A stretch of DNA of 64,000 bases from Streptomyces sp. NBC_01497 (GTDB lineage Bacteria > Actinomycetota > Actinomycetes > Streptomycetales > Streptomycetaceae): the NCBI RefSeq assembly GCF_036250695.1, contig NZ_CP109427.1, positions 7,750,001 through 7,814,000 on the forward strand. The letters are read 5' to 3'. The position numbers were made by a program, and so were the translations under genes. Positions 42,034 to 51,165 of the stretch are shown piece by piece. Numbering within the stretch: the first letter of the stretch is position 1; every line of letters starts with the position of its first letter. The notes under the pieces are model-generated. The model was not told where the DNA came from, did no database searches, and saw only the letters and a program-made list of their open reading frames with translations.

Positions 42034-42123
42034 GGGTGCGAGGGGCCTGCGTACGGAAAACAGGTGCGCGGCCGAACGCGCCTTCCCTCTCCTCGCAGAC
42101 CGGGCGGCATTCTCGTGCTCGCC

Positions 42124-42735
42124 CTAGCTCACCGGCGCGGCGGTATCAGCTTGCGTGCCGTTCCTGGGACGCTGGGCGGTCGCGGCGAGGGCGTGCAGAT
42201 CCTTGAAGGCCTGGAGGAGCTGCGCGTCCAAGCTCTGTGAGGGGTCGTCGATCCATGCCTGGGCCGCGTGGTGGAAGGCGGCCCAGCCGGTCTGCGCGGC
42301 CAGACCGGCCAGCCGGCCGGGGACGCCGCGCTGACGCAGCGCCTCCGCTACGGCTTCGGTGAGCGCCGCGGCCTTGGCCAGGTCGCGCTCCCGGAGCGCC
42401 GGCGTCGTGGCGATGATGGCCAGTCGCGGCTCGGAGAACGGGCGGTTGTCCTCAAGGATGTGGGCGGCCTTGCGGAAGGCGCGCAGCAGAACGGCGAGTG
42501 GCTGCAGGCCGTCGGGGGCGTGGGCGACCTCCCGCGTCAGCGCGGCGCGCAGGTCCGCTTCGCCGCCGAACAGCACCTCACGCTTGTCCGGGAAATGCCG
42601 GAAGAACGTGCGCTCGTTGACACCTGCCCGGGCGGCGATCTCCGCCGTGGTGGTCTGGTCGAACCCGCGCTCCCGGTACAGCTCCAGGGCCGCCTGCTGA
42701 AGGCGGCGGCGCGCTTCTGTTCCGCTTCGTGGCAC
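42124..42735 (-). CDS. TetR family transcriptional repressor
   Basis: A 203-residue regulator. The N-terminal helix-turn-helix (residues about 8-55) reads RRRLQQAALELYRERGFDQ, TTAEIAARAGVNERTFFRHFPDKREVLF, the standard TetR_N domain. The rest is a helical ligand-binding and dimer domain. It is transcribed away from an NAD-dependent epimerase gene, and three evenly spaced CCAG-TGA-CTGG-type dyads lie between the two, the nearest 20 bases from its start. It therefore probably represses itself and the epimerase gene, with release by a small ligand. The start is GTG 42735; GTG 42753 is also possible but lies within the operators. Confidence 0.9.
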   Translation of the reverse strand: MPRSGTEARRRLQQAALELYRERGFDQTTTAEIAARAGVNERTFFRHFPDKREVLFGGEADLRAALTREVAHAPDGLQPLAVLLRAFRKAAHILEDNRPFSEPRLAIIATTPALRERDLAKAAALTEAVAEALRQRGVPGRLAGLAAQTGWAAFHHAAQAWIDDPSQSLDAQLLQAFKDLHALAATAQRPRNGTQADTAAPVS

Positions 42736-42754
42736 CCCTCGAAGATATCGCACG

Positions 42755-42815
42755 GGCCAGTGACTGACCTTTCTTAGCGCCAGTTGCTGGCGCTTCTTGA
42801 CGCCAGTGACTGGCG
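42755..42815. promoter_or_regulatory. Three TetR operators at 23-bp spacing
   Basis: GCGCCAGTTGCTGGCGC at 42777-42793 and CGCCAGTGACTGGCG at 42801-42815 are perfect dyads apart from the three-base centre. A weaker copy, GCCAGTGACTGAC, lies at 42756-42768. Centres fall at 42762, 42785 and 42808, exactly 23 bases apart. They cover the divergent promoter region of the TetR and epimerase genes. Confidence 0.8.
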
Positions 42816-42973
42816 CTACGTACTGTCGATGGCAGGCCCCGCCCGCCTCTGCGGCCCTGTCAGGACGCACAGGTGACGCGTCGCCGGGCCGCGCCCGTCC
42901 CGTCGGGCCGTCCCGCCTCACCCGCACCGGACCCGCAGCGGCCCGGGTGTACCGACCGCAGAGAGAGTGCTTC

Positions 42974-43885
42974 ATGCAGATCTTCGTCACTGGTGGTTCC
43001 GGCCAGACCGGGCCCGCCGTTGTCACCGAACTCGTCGCGGCGGGGCACCGGGTCACCGCTCTGGCGCGCTCGGATGCCGCCGCCGCGCGGCTGGAGTCGC
43101 TGGGCGCCATCCCGCACCACGGCACCCTGGACGACCACGACAGCCTGCGCCGGGGCGCCGAAGCCGCCGATGGGGTCCTGCACATGGCCTACGGCGGCGA
43201 CTTCTCCGACCTCGACGACATGATGAGGCGGGACCGGACCGCGATCGAGGCCCTCGGCCGGCCGTTGGAGCACTCGGGCAAGCCCCTCGTCGTCACCTCG
43301 GGCACGCTGGTCATGCCCGAGGGCCGGGAGACCGACGAGGAGGACGAGCCCGACGCGGACGGTATCGCCGCCTTCCGTATCGCGGGCGAGCGAGCCTGCC
43401 TGGACCTCGCCGGCCGGGGAGTGCGCGCGAGTGTGGTCCGCCTCGCCCCTACCGTCCACGGCCCGAAGGACCACGGCTTCATCCCCATGCTCGTGGCCAC
43501 CGCGCGAAGGACCGGCGTCTCGGCCTACGTCGGGGACGGTGCCAACCGGTGGCCCGCGGTGCACCGGCTCGACGCCGCGGGCCTCTTCCGCCTGGCATGG
43601 GAGAAGGCTCCTGCGGGCAGCGTGCTGCACGGAGTGGCCGAGAGCGGCGTCACCATGAAGAGCATCGCGCGGACGATCGCCCGGGGCCTTGACCTGCCGA
43701 CGGTCTCACTGACCCCCGATCAGGCCGCGGGGCACTACGTCAGCCCGTTCATGGCCAGGGTCTACGCCTTCGACGCGCCCGTATCCAGCGCCCGCACACG
43801 GGAACTGCTCGGCTGGTCGCCCACCCGTCCGACCCTGCTCGATGACCTGGAGCACGGCGATTACCTGGCCACGCCCGCCTCCTGA
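42974..43885 (+). CDS. NAD-dependent epimerase/dehydratase family protein
   Basis: A 303-residue extended short-chain dehydrogenase-like protein. It begins IFVTGGSGQTGPAVVTEL, the Rossmann GxxGxxG loop, followed by RVTALARSDAAAARLESLGA (NAD(P) adenosine region), DGVLHMAYGGDFSDLDDM, and LVVTSGTLVMPEG. It resembles the SDR family members annotated as NAD-dependent epimerase that sit next to TetR regulators and act on reactive or xenobiotic substrates; the substrate is unknown. The ATG at 42974 is preceded by GAGAG. It is divergent from the tetR gene and is probably induced by the same ligand. Confidence 0.87.
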   Translation: MQIFVTGGSGQTGPAVVTELVAAGHRVTALARSDAAAARLESLGAIPHHGTLDDHDSLRRGAEAADGVLHMAYGGDFSDLDDMMRRDRTAIEALGRPLEHSGKPLVVTSGTLVMPEGRETDEEDEPDADGIAAFRIAGERACLDLAGRGVRASVVRLAPTVHGPKDHGFIPMLVATARRTGVSAYVGDGANRWPAVHRLDAAGLFRLAWEKAPAGSVLHGVAESGVTMKSIARTIARGLDLPTVSLTPDQAAGHYVSPFMARVYAFDAPVSSARTRELLGWSPTRPTLLDDLEHGDYLATPAS

Positions 43886-44322
43886 CCTCCCGCTCCGATG
43901 CGGACCCCGCGTCGTCGCTGTCCCGGGTGCGCAACGGTGGGGGCGCCGCGTGGGGCGCCGCCACCGGACGGCATCTCGCGCCGACGGCCACCCGCCGCGC
44001 GATCTCCGGACCACCCGGCCACCCCCTGCGAACCGCCCGCGTGGCCGCTCCGGGCAGGGTCCGAACGGCGAGCGCCGCGCGCTGCCGGGCCCCCGGCTCC
44101 GCGGGCACGGCCCCCTCTTGCTCCTGCCTTGCTCCTGGGTGTCGGGAAGGCGACGGGCCGGGACACGCGTTGTTCATGCGGCATTGACACCCTGTGCGGG
44201 CCGTCACCATCATGTGCGCGTCATCCTTGATCGGGCACGCGGCGAAAGGCGTTCAGCGCACACCATCGCGCGGGCCCGGTCGCTGCCTGGGCCGCCCCAC
44301 CGGACCGTCAGGAGAACCACCC
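43886..44322. other. Intergenic interval before the phospholipase gene
   Basis: A 437-base gap between two plus-strand genes. No protein frame with recognisable domains and no strong hairpin is evident. The last 100 bases should hold the phospholipase promoter; I see no confident -35/-10 pair. Confidence 0.5.
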
Positions 44323-46386
44323 GTGCCGAACGTCGACCGCCGAAGGTTCCTTCAGCTCGCGGGCGGTACCGCCGCCGCGTCCATGCTCACCGGCGGTATC
44401 GCGAGGGCGGCCGGGATCCCGGCCGCCGCCGGAACCGGGACGCTGCAGGACGTCGAGCATGTCGTCGTCCTGATGCAGGAGAACCGTTCCTTCGACCACT
44501 ACTTCGGCGCCCTGCGAGGAGTCCGCGGCTTCGGCGACCCCCGCCCGGCCACTCTCCCCAGCGGCAGCACCGTGTTCCACCAGGCGGACAACTCCGGGCG
44601 GGAAACGCTGCCCTTCCGGCCGAACGCCGACAACCTGGGCCTGCAGTTCATCCAGGACCTCGACCACAGCTGGTCCGGCACCCACCAGGCCTGGAACGGC
44701 GGCAACTACGACCGCTGGATTCCGGCCAAGACCACCACCACGATGGCGTACCTCACGCGCGAGGACATCCCCTTCCACTACGCCCTCGCCGACGCGTTCA
44801 CCATCTGCGACGCGTACCACTGCTCGATGCTCAGCTCCACCGACCCCAACCGCTACTACATGTACACCGGCTACGCGGGCAACGACGGCAAGGGCCGCGG
44901 CCCGGTGCTGGGCAACGAGGAGGCGGGCTACGGCTGGACCACCTTCCCGGAGATCCTGGAGAAGGCGGGCGTCTCCTGGAAGGTCTACCAGGACACCGGC
45001 ACCGGTCTGGACGCCGCCGGCGGCTGGGGCTGGACCAGCGACGCCTTCATCGGCAACTACGGCGACAACTCGCTCCTCTACTTCGACCAGTACCGCGACG
45101 CCCAGCCCGGCGACCCGCTGTACGACAAGGCCCGCACCGGCACCGACGCCGGCAGCGGCGACGGCTACTTCGACCGGCTCAAGGCCGACGTGGTGGCGGG
45201 GAAGCTGCCCCAGGTGTCCTGGATCGCCGCCCCCGAGGCATTCTGCGAGCACCCCAACTGGCCTGCCAACTACGGAGCCTGGTACGTCTCCCAGGTACTG
45301 GACGCGCTCACCGCCGACCCCGACGTGTGGAGCCGTACCGCCGTCTTCCTCACCTACGACGAGAACGACGGCTTCTTCGACCACGTGGTGCCGCCGTTCC
45401 CGCCGGCCTCCGCCGCCCGCGGCCTGTCCACCGCCGACGTCACCCAGGACCTCTACACCGGCGGCCTGTCCGGGTACGCCGCCGGGCCGTACGGACTCGG
45501 GCCGCGCGTGCCGATGCTGGTCCTCTCGCCCTGGAGCACCGGCGGCTGGGTCTGCTCCCAGACCTTCGACCACACCTCCATCGTGCAGTTCATCGAGAAG
45601 CGGTTCGGCGTGCACAACCCGAACGTCTCGCCCTGGCGCCGCGCGGTCTGCGGCGATCTCACCACGGCCTTCGACTTCACCCGCAGCGTCTCCGCCGCGC
45701 CCGCGCTCCCCGGCACCGGCGGCTACGCACCGCCGGACCACAACAACCCCGGTGACTACGTCCCGACCCCGCCGGCCACCGGCGCCGTGCCCCGGCAGGA
45801 GCGCGGCCTGCGCAACGCCCGCGCCCTGCCGTACGACCTGGCCGCCGACACCAAGCCGGTCAGCGGGCGGATGCAGTTCACCTTCGGCAACCCCGGCGCG
45901 GCGGGCGCGGCCTTCCTCGTCACCTCAGCGGTGCGCTCGGACGGCCCGTGGCCCTACACGGTCGAGGCGGGCAAAACCCTCACCGACACCTGGGCGCTGC
46001 CCGCCGCCTCCTCCCGCTACGACTTCTCGGTCCAGGGCCCGAACGGCTTCCTGCGGCGGATGGCCGGCACGGCGGGCTCGGTCGGCCCCGAGGTGAGCGC
46101 CCGGCATGCCGCGTCCACCGGGCAGGTCACCCTGGTGTTCAGTAATCCCGGCACCGGCTCGGTCACCTTCACCGCCACCGACGCCTACGCGCCCACCAAG
46201 CACTACACGTACACCGTCAAGGCGGGCGGTTCGCAGAGTGTCCCGGGCTGGGGCGTGGCGGCCGGGAACCACTGGTACGACGTCACGGTGACCTCCAGCG
46301 CCGACCCCGCGTACGTCCGGCGCTTCGCCGGGCACGTGGAGACCGGTGCGGCGAGCACCAGCGACCCGGCCACCGCGACCGCCTGA
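44323..46386 (+). CDS. Tat-exported phospholipase C (phosphocholine-specific type)
   Basis: A 687-residue exported enzyme of the phosphoesterase/acid phosphatase-like superfamily. The N-terminus DRRRFLQLAGGTAAASML has a twin-arginine signal. The catalytic part opens with HVVVLMQENRSFDHYFGALRGVRGF and later has AYHCSMLSSTDPNRYYMYTGY, EAFCEHPNW and LTYDENDGFFDHVVPP, which hold the metal ligands and the nucleophile region. The last 200 residues are two Ig-like DUF756-type repeats (FTFGNPGAAGAAFLV and LVFSNPGTGSVTFTA). It hydrolyses phosphatidylcholine-type lipids; sphingomyelin is also possible. GTG at 44323 has AGGAG eight bases upstream. It is monocistronic with a strong terminator after it. 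Confidence 0.93.
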   Translation: MPNVDRRRFLQLAGGTAAASMLTGGIARAAGIPAAAGTGTLQDVEHVVVLMQENRSFDHYFGALRGVRGFGDPRPATLPSGSTVFHQADNSGRETLPFRPNADNLGLQFIQDLDHSWSGTHQAWNGGNYDRWIPAKTTTTMAYLTREDIPFHYALADAFTICDAYHCSMLSSTDPNRYYMYTGYAGNDGKGRGPVLGNEEAGYGWTTFPEILEKAGVSWKVYQDTGTGLDAAGGWGWTSDAFIGNYGDNSLLYFDQYRDAQPGDPLYDKARTGTDAGSGDGYFDRLKADVVAGKLPQVSWIAAPEAFCEHPNWPANYGAWYVSQVLDALTADPDVWSRTAVFLTYDENDGFFDHVVPPFPPASAARGLSTADVTQDLYTGGLSGYAAGPYGLGPRVPMLVLSPWSTGGWVCSQTFDHTSIVQFIEKRFGVHNPNVSPWRRAVCGDLTTAFDFTRSVSAAPALPGTGGYAPPDHNNPGDYVPTPPATGAVPRQERGLRNARALPYDLAADTKPVSGRMQFTFGNPGAAGAAFLVTSAVRSDGPWPYTVEAGKTLTDTWALPAASSRYDFSVQGPNGFLRRMAGTAGSVGPEVSARHAASTGQVTLVFSNPGTGSVTFTATDAYAPTKHYTYTVKAGGSQSVPGWGVAAGNHWYDVTVTSSADPAYVRRFAGHVETGAASTSDPATATA

Positions 46387-46473
46387 CGGGCCGCCGTCCG
46401 CGCGCGCCCGCCGCTCCGGCCGGGTTCCCCGTCCGGCCCCCGCGTCCCGGCCTCCCAGCCACGCGCCGACGTC

Positions 46474-46509
46474 CGGCCTCCGCGTTCCCGGCAGGGAACG
46501 CGGAGGCCG
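46474..46509 (+). terminator. Strong hairpin terminator after phospholipase C
   Basis: A perfect 16-bp stem, CGGCCTCCGCGTTCCC at 46474-46489 and its complement at 46494-46509, with the loop GGCA, starts 88 bases after the phospholipase stop codon. There is no T tract, as is common for Streptomyces hairpin terminators. Confidence 0.75.
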
Positions 46510-46570
46510 CCGGGGTCGGCCGCGCGAGGCCGGCGAGGGAACGGATGGCAGGGGTCGTCTTCTCCGGGTG

Positions 46571-46583
46571 TGAATCGATTTCA
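46571..46583. promoter_or_regulatory. Palindromic operator candidate A, rhamnosidase
   Basis: TGAATCGATTTCA is a near-perfect palindrome, 153 bases before the rhamnosidase GTG, with an A/T-rich look typical of LacI-family operators in front of Streptomyces glycosidase genes. Confidence 0.4.
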
Positions 46584-46700
46584 TCGGCCGGGGGCGGTTG
46601 CCGAGCGCGTCGGGGACGCGTCTTCTCAACAGCCCCCCGGAACAGTCTGGTTCAAAGCCTTGCCTCCGCGTGTTCCCGGGCGATAGAAAGCGGCTCGGTA

Positions 46701-46720
46701 TTGAAACGTTTTATGTTTCG
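46701..46720. promoter_or_regulatory. Palindromic operator candidate B, rhamnosidase
   Basis: TTGAAACGTTTTATGTTTCG contains GAAAC-N7-GTTTC, and its left part GAAACGTTTT resembles the core GAAACGTTTC of LacI/GalR-type sites. It lies 16 bases before the GTG start and abuts the AGGAGG ribosome binding site, a position suited to repression. Confidence 0.45.
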
Positions 46721-46735
46721 AGGAGGAGAGGTTCC

Positions 46736-49700
46736 GTGACGCTGCTCCACCATCGAAGAGGCCCCCGGCCCCGCCGGACGGGCCTCGTGGCCCTGATCGC
46801 CGCAGCCGTACTGACCGTTCCGGTCGCCGCCGTCGCGGCGCCCGCGTCGTCCCCCGCTCCGGCCGGCGCGAGCAGCGCGGGCGGTACGAGCGGTAAGGGC
46901 AAGGCACTCGCTCCGACGAACCCGCGCGTCGACGGGCAGGCGAGCGACGTGCTGGTCGGCGAGTCCCGTCCGACGTTCGCCTGGACTGTGAACGACTCGG
47001 GCCGGGCCGAGTCGCAGACCGGGTACGAGATACGGGTGGCCGACGATCACGCCCGCGGGGGCGGTGGGGGAACCACGCTCTGGGACTCCGGCCATGTGAG
47101 GTCGTCGAACTCGACCGCCGTCGCCTACCGGGGCCCCGCCCTGGACAGCGACCACACCTACACCTGGTCGGTGCGCACCTGGAACAGGCAGGGCAGCCGC
47201 TCCGGCTGGTCGGCTGGCGCGTCCTTCGATACGGGACTGCTCCGGTCGTCCGACTGGTCCGCCTGGTGGCTGCAGGTGGACGACGGCGCCCTCGTACGCG
47301 GCGACTTCGACGTGGCGAAGCCGGTGGCACGGGCCCGCCTGTACTTCGGCGCGCAGGGCCTGGCCGAACCCCACCTCAACGGGGCCCGCGTGGAGCCCAC
47401 CGAGGTCCTCGACTCCAGCGTCACGGACTACGCGTCGCGGGTGCTCTACCGCGATCTCGACGTCACCCGTCAGCTGCGCCACGGCGCCAACACACTGGCC
47501 TTCATGGCCGGCAAGGGCCAGTACGGCGGCCGGCCGTCCCTCGTGGCGCAACTCGACGTGACGTACACGGACGGCTCCACCGCGACGTTCGGCACCGGGC
47601 CGTCCTGGAAGACCGCCGCCGGGCCGGTGACCGGCGACGACTTCTACAACGGCGAGACCTACGACGCGCGCAGGACCGTGCCCGGCTGGGACACGGCAGG
47701 ACTCGACGACACCGCCTGGGCGGCCGCGCACGCGGTGGCCCCCGCCTCCCACGCGCTGAGCCTCGCCCAGGGCAAGCCGGTGACCGCACGGGACTCGACC
47801 ACCAGCAACGGATGGTCGCCGGCCGCGCTGACGGACGGTGTCGACGGCTCCAGCGACGCGTCCGAGGGATACCACTCGGCGATCGAGTCGAGCGCTGACA
47901 CCACCACGTGGGTCCAGACCGACCTCGGTTCCGATCAGGGCATCCGGCAGATCCGGCTGCTGCCCGCCAGGCCCACCAACGATCCCGCGGGCGATCTGGT
48001 CGCCGCGGGATTCCCGGTGCGCTACCGGGTCGAGGTCAGTGACGACCCCGCCTTCGCGTCGGCCACCACCGTCGCCGACCGCACCGACGCGGACCAGCCC
48101 GCCCCGGGGACGTCGGCGGTGGTCCTTCCCGCGCACGTCACCGGCAGGTACGTCCGGGTGACGGCCACCGAGCTGCGCTGTGTGGGCGCGAGTTGCACCT
48201 TCCGGCTGGCCGAGCTCGGCGTCTACGGGGCGCACCCGGCGACGGGCTACGACGCCATCACCCGGCTGGAGGCCGACACGGCCCCGCCGACCAGGGTCGT
48301 CAAGACGCTGGCACCGGTCAAGGAGAGCGCGCCGGCACCCGGCGCGCGCGTCTACGACTTCGGCCAGAACTACACCGGCTGGGTCACCGTGCGCGCCACC
48401 CAGCCCTCGGGCACGACCGTGGACATCAAGAAGGGCGAGATCCTCGACGCGGCCGGGCACGTCACGACCTCCAACATCAGCTTCTCCCCGGCCGACGCAC
48501 CCCGGCAGAGCGACCACTACACGTTCCGCGGCGAGGGAAGCGAGACCTACGCCCCGCACTTCAACTACTCCGGGTTCCGCTACGCCGAGCTGACCGGCCT
48601 GCCCGCCGGCGCCGACATCACCGTCACCGCGCAGGTCGAACACACCGACGTGGCGACGGCGGGCAGCTTCAGCACCTCCGACCCGCTGCTCGACAAGATC
48701 CAGGGGGCCGTCGCGCAGACCCAGCTCAACGACCTGCAGTCCGTGCCGGTCGACTGCCCGACCCGGGAGAAGCACGGCTGGCTCGGTGACGCCGTCGACT
48801 CCGACCAGGAGGCGATGAGCAACTTCGACATGCAGTCCCTCTACAGCCAGTGGCTCGGCGACGTCGACACCAGCCTCAACGCGGACGGCAGCATCCCCTC
48901 CGTGGCCCCGGCCAACGGGGGCAACGGCTCCTGGGCCACCGACCCGGCGTGGGGCACGGCGTACCCGCAGATCATCTGGGACACGTACACCGAGTACGGC
49001 GACCCGGCGCCCATCACCGCCAACTACGCGCACGTGAAGGCCTGGGTGGACTACCTCGGCACCATCAGCGACGCCGACCACATCATCGTGAACTCGCCCA
49101 CGTCATGGGGCGACGACTGGCAGGCCACGGTCAGCACACCGCACGACTTCTTCCAGACCGGGTTCTACTACCGCGACGCCCAACTCCTCGCGCGGATGGC
49201 CGCCGTGGTCGGCAACACGGCCGACGCGGCCCGCTACAGGACGCTTGCCGGGCAGATCGCGGCGGGCTTCACCTCGCGCTACTTCGACGCGGACACCGGC
49301 GTCTACGGGAACGGCTCGCAGCTCTCGTACGCCATGCCGCTCGTGCTCGGCATCGTCCCCGCGGGCCACGAACAGGCCGCCGTCGGGCGGCTGGTCGCGG
49401 ACATCACCGCGCACGACGACCACCTCACCACCGGGTTCGTCGGCAACACCTTCGTCTTCCAGGCCCTCGGCGCGTACGACCGCGACGACGTCGCCCTCGC
49501 GGTCGCCCAGCAGAAGACCTACCCGAGCTTCGGTTACATGGTGGACCAGGGGCCCGGCACCATCTGGGAGAAGTGGACCAACTCATCGGCGGCGGACGGG
49601 ACATCGTCGAAGGACCACATCGGGCTCGCCGGCTCGATCGGCCAGTGGTTCTACCAGCAGCTCGCCGGCATCCAGCCGGGCACCACGGGAGCCGGCTACC

Positions 49701-50758
49701 GCAACCTCACGCTCGCGCCCTCCGTCGTCGGCGACCTGACCTCCGCTTCGGGCCGGCAGCGGACCGTACGCGGCACCGTGGTCAGCTCCTGGCAGCGCGA
49801 CGGGAGCACCCTCACCTACCACGCCGTCGTACCGGTCGGCGCGAGCGCCACGATCAGGCTTCCGCTGCTCGGCGGCAAGCAGTCCCAGGTGCGTGAGGGC
49901 GGCCGTACGATCTACGCGGCAGGTCGCGGCGCCCAGTCGGATCCGGGTCTGACCACGGGCCGGGCCACCGACTCCACGCTCACTCTGACGGCCGGCTCGG
50001 GCGACTACACCTTCACCGTGCTCGCGCCGCGGGCACCGTTCACCCGCCTCGCCCTCACGGCCACCAGCGCGGCCCCCATCACCCCGGGCACCAGCGGCGA
50101 CGTCACGGCCGTGGTGCAGGAGCACTCCACGGGCAAGGGCTCGGCGGTCATCTCCGCCAAGGCACCGGCCGGCTGGAGTGTGACCGCCACGCCCGCCACC
50201 GTCGCGCTGACCCCGGCTGTCTCCGACACCCGCACGACCCTGCGGGTCGATGTGCCGGCCGGCACCGACAGTGGTGTGTACCCCGTGACGGTCGACGTAC
50301 GCGCCCCCGACGGCACCACGGCGTCCACGACCGTCCAGGTCCCCGTGTTCGGCACCTGGGCCGCGGGGACGAAGGCGACCGCGTCGAGCGAACACGCGCC
50401 CAACGAGGTCGACGGTGCGACCCGCACCTACGTCGCGGCGAACGTGCTCGACCAGGACAACGGGACGTTCTGGAACGACGACGACCAGAACACCTTCCCG
50501 GACACCCTGACCGTCACCGCACCGTCGCCGGCCACCCTGCGGGGTGTCGGCTTCACCTCGTTCCCCGACGGGGTCCCGACGGACTTCACCGTCCAGGCGT
50601 GGGACGGTACGGGATGGGTGACCGAGGCCCGGGTGTCCGGCAACGCGGACGTCTCCCGATGGGTCCCGTTCGCCTCCCCGGTCACCACGGCGCAGGTGCG
50701 CGTCGTCGTGACGGCCACCCAGGACGGGTTCACCCGGATCGCCGAACTCACGCCCTGA
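46736..50758 (+). CDS. Secreted alpha-L-rhamnosidase (GH78), multidomain
   Basis: A 1340-residue exported glycosidase. Residues 1-38 are a signal ending VAAVAAP. An Ig-like N-terminal domain (about 55-165), the rhamnosidase_N jelly roll (about 175-345), an inserted F5/8 type C-like carbohydrate-binding domain (SLAQGKPVTARDSTTSNGW, about 345-490), then the GH78 alpha/alpha toroid, with VDCPTREKHGWLGDA at about 668-682 carrying catalytic acid residues. After that come a rhamnosidase_C sandwich, a NEW3-like domain (about 1110-1205) and a second F5/8 type C-like domain at the end. It releases terminal L-rhamnose from plant or bacterial glycans. GTG at 46736 has AGGAGG upstream; two operator-like dyads precede it. 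Confidence 0.92.
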   Translation: MTLLHHRRGPRPRRTGLVALIAAAVLTVPVAAVAAPASSPAPAGASSAGGTSGKGKALAPTNPRVDGQASDVLVGESRPTFAWTVNDSGRAESQTGYEIRVADDHARGGGGGTTLWDSGHVRSSNSTAVAYRGPALDSDHTYTWSVRTWNRQGSRSGWSAGASFDTGLLRSSDWSAWWLQVDDGALVRGDFDVAKPVARARLYFGAQGLAEPHLNGARVEPTEVLDSSVTDYASRVLYRDLDVTRQLRHGANTLAFMAGKGQYGGRPSLVAQLDVTYTDGSTATFGTGPSWKTAAGPVTGDDFYNGETYDARRTVPGWDTAGLDDTAWAAAHAVAPASHALSLAQGKPVTARDSTTSNGWSPAALTDGVDGSSDASEGYHSAIESSADTTTWVQTDLGSDQGIRQIRLLPARPTNDPAGDLVAAGFPVRYRVEVSDDPAFASATTVADRTDADQPAPGTSAVVLPAHVTGRYVRVTATELRCVGASCTFRLAELGVYGAHPATGYDAITRLEADTAPPTRVVKTLAPVKESAPAPGARVYDFGQNYTGWVTVRATQPSGTTVDIKKGEILDAAGHVTTSNISFSPADAPRQSDHYTFRGEGSETYAPHFNYSGFRYAELTGLPAGADITVTAQVEHTDVATAGSFSTSDPLLDKIQGAVAQTQLNDLQSVPVDCPTREKHGWLGDAVDSDQEAMSNFDMQSLYSQWLGDVDTSLNADGSIPSVAPANGGNGSWATDPAWGTAYPQIIWDTYTEYGDPAPITANYAHVKAWVDYLGTISDADHIIVNSPTSWGDDWQATVSTPHDFFQTGFYYRDAQLLARMAAVVGNTADAARYRTLAGQIAAGFTSRYFDADTGVYGNGSQLSYAMPLVLGIVPAGHEQAAVGRLVADITAHDDHLTTGFVGNTFVFQALGAYDRDDVALAVAQQKTYPSFGYMVDQGPGTIWEKWTNSSAADGTSSKDHIGLAGSIGQWFYQQLAGIQPGTTGAGYRNLTLAPSVVGDLTSASGRQRTVRGTVVSSWQRDGSTLTYHAVVPVGASATIRLPLLGGKQSQVREGGRTIYAAGRGAQSDPGLTTGRATDSTLTLTAGSGDYTFTVLAPRAPFTRLALTATSAAPITPGTSGDVTAVVQEHSTGKGSAVISAKAPAGWSVTATPATVALTPAVSDTRTTLRVDVPAGTDSGVYPVTVDVRAPDGTTASTTVQVPVFGTWAAGTKATASSEHAPNEVDGATRTYVAANVLDQDNGTFWNDDDQNTFPDTLTVTAPSPATLRGVGFTSFPDGVPTDFTVQAWDGTGWVTEARVSGNADVSRWVPFASPVTTAQVRVVVTATQDGFTRIAELTP

Positions 50759-51165
50759 GTCCGGCTCCCTCACCCGTGGGCGAGGGAGCGGAGCGGCGGG
50801 CGGCCCGGCAGGACCGCCCGCCGCCCAGGGACGTCCCGGGCCGGCGTCGTGCGCAGCGGTGCCGTGCCGGCCCATGGCCGAGGACGCGGGAAGGAGCACC
50901 TGCCGGCCCCGCGCTGCCCACGACGCGAGGGATGTTCGGAGATAGCATCGGAGCCAATGAGACGGGAATCCGCCAGTCCGGTACGCCGCCGGCCCTGCGG
51001 CGGCACGGCACCGGTACGCGCGCACGGCGGAGCCCCGAGGGCGGTGCGTCGGGGACGTCGCCGCCGCGCACCGGCCGCGCTTCGGTGCCCGTACGGCACA
51101 CGACACCCGTGCCGTGCCGCGGGCGAGCGCCACGAGGGCCGCCGAGAGCGGCGTTGGAGCCGATC
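50759..51165. other. Intergenic interval without a supported gene
   Basis: A 407-base GC-rich gap. Just after the rhamnosidase stop, CCCTCACCCGTGGGCGAGGG (about 50768-50787) can form a hairpin that could end its transcript. The rest shows only low-complexity Arg/Pro frames. Confidence 0.5.

Noticed and set aside
41594..42127. A plus-strand frame with His-Gly repeats, suggesting a metal-binding protein.
   Set aside because: The repeats come from the hexanucleotide tract, which opens all frames. There is no ribosome binding site and the flanks are low complexity.
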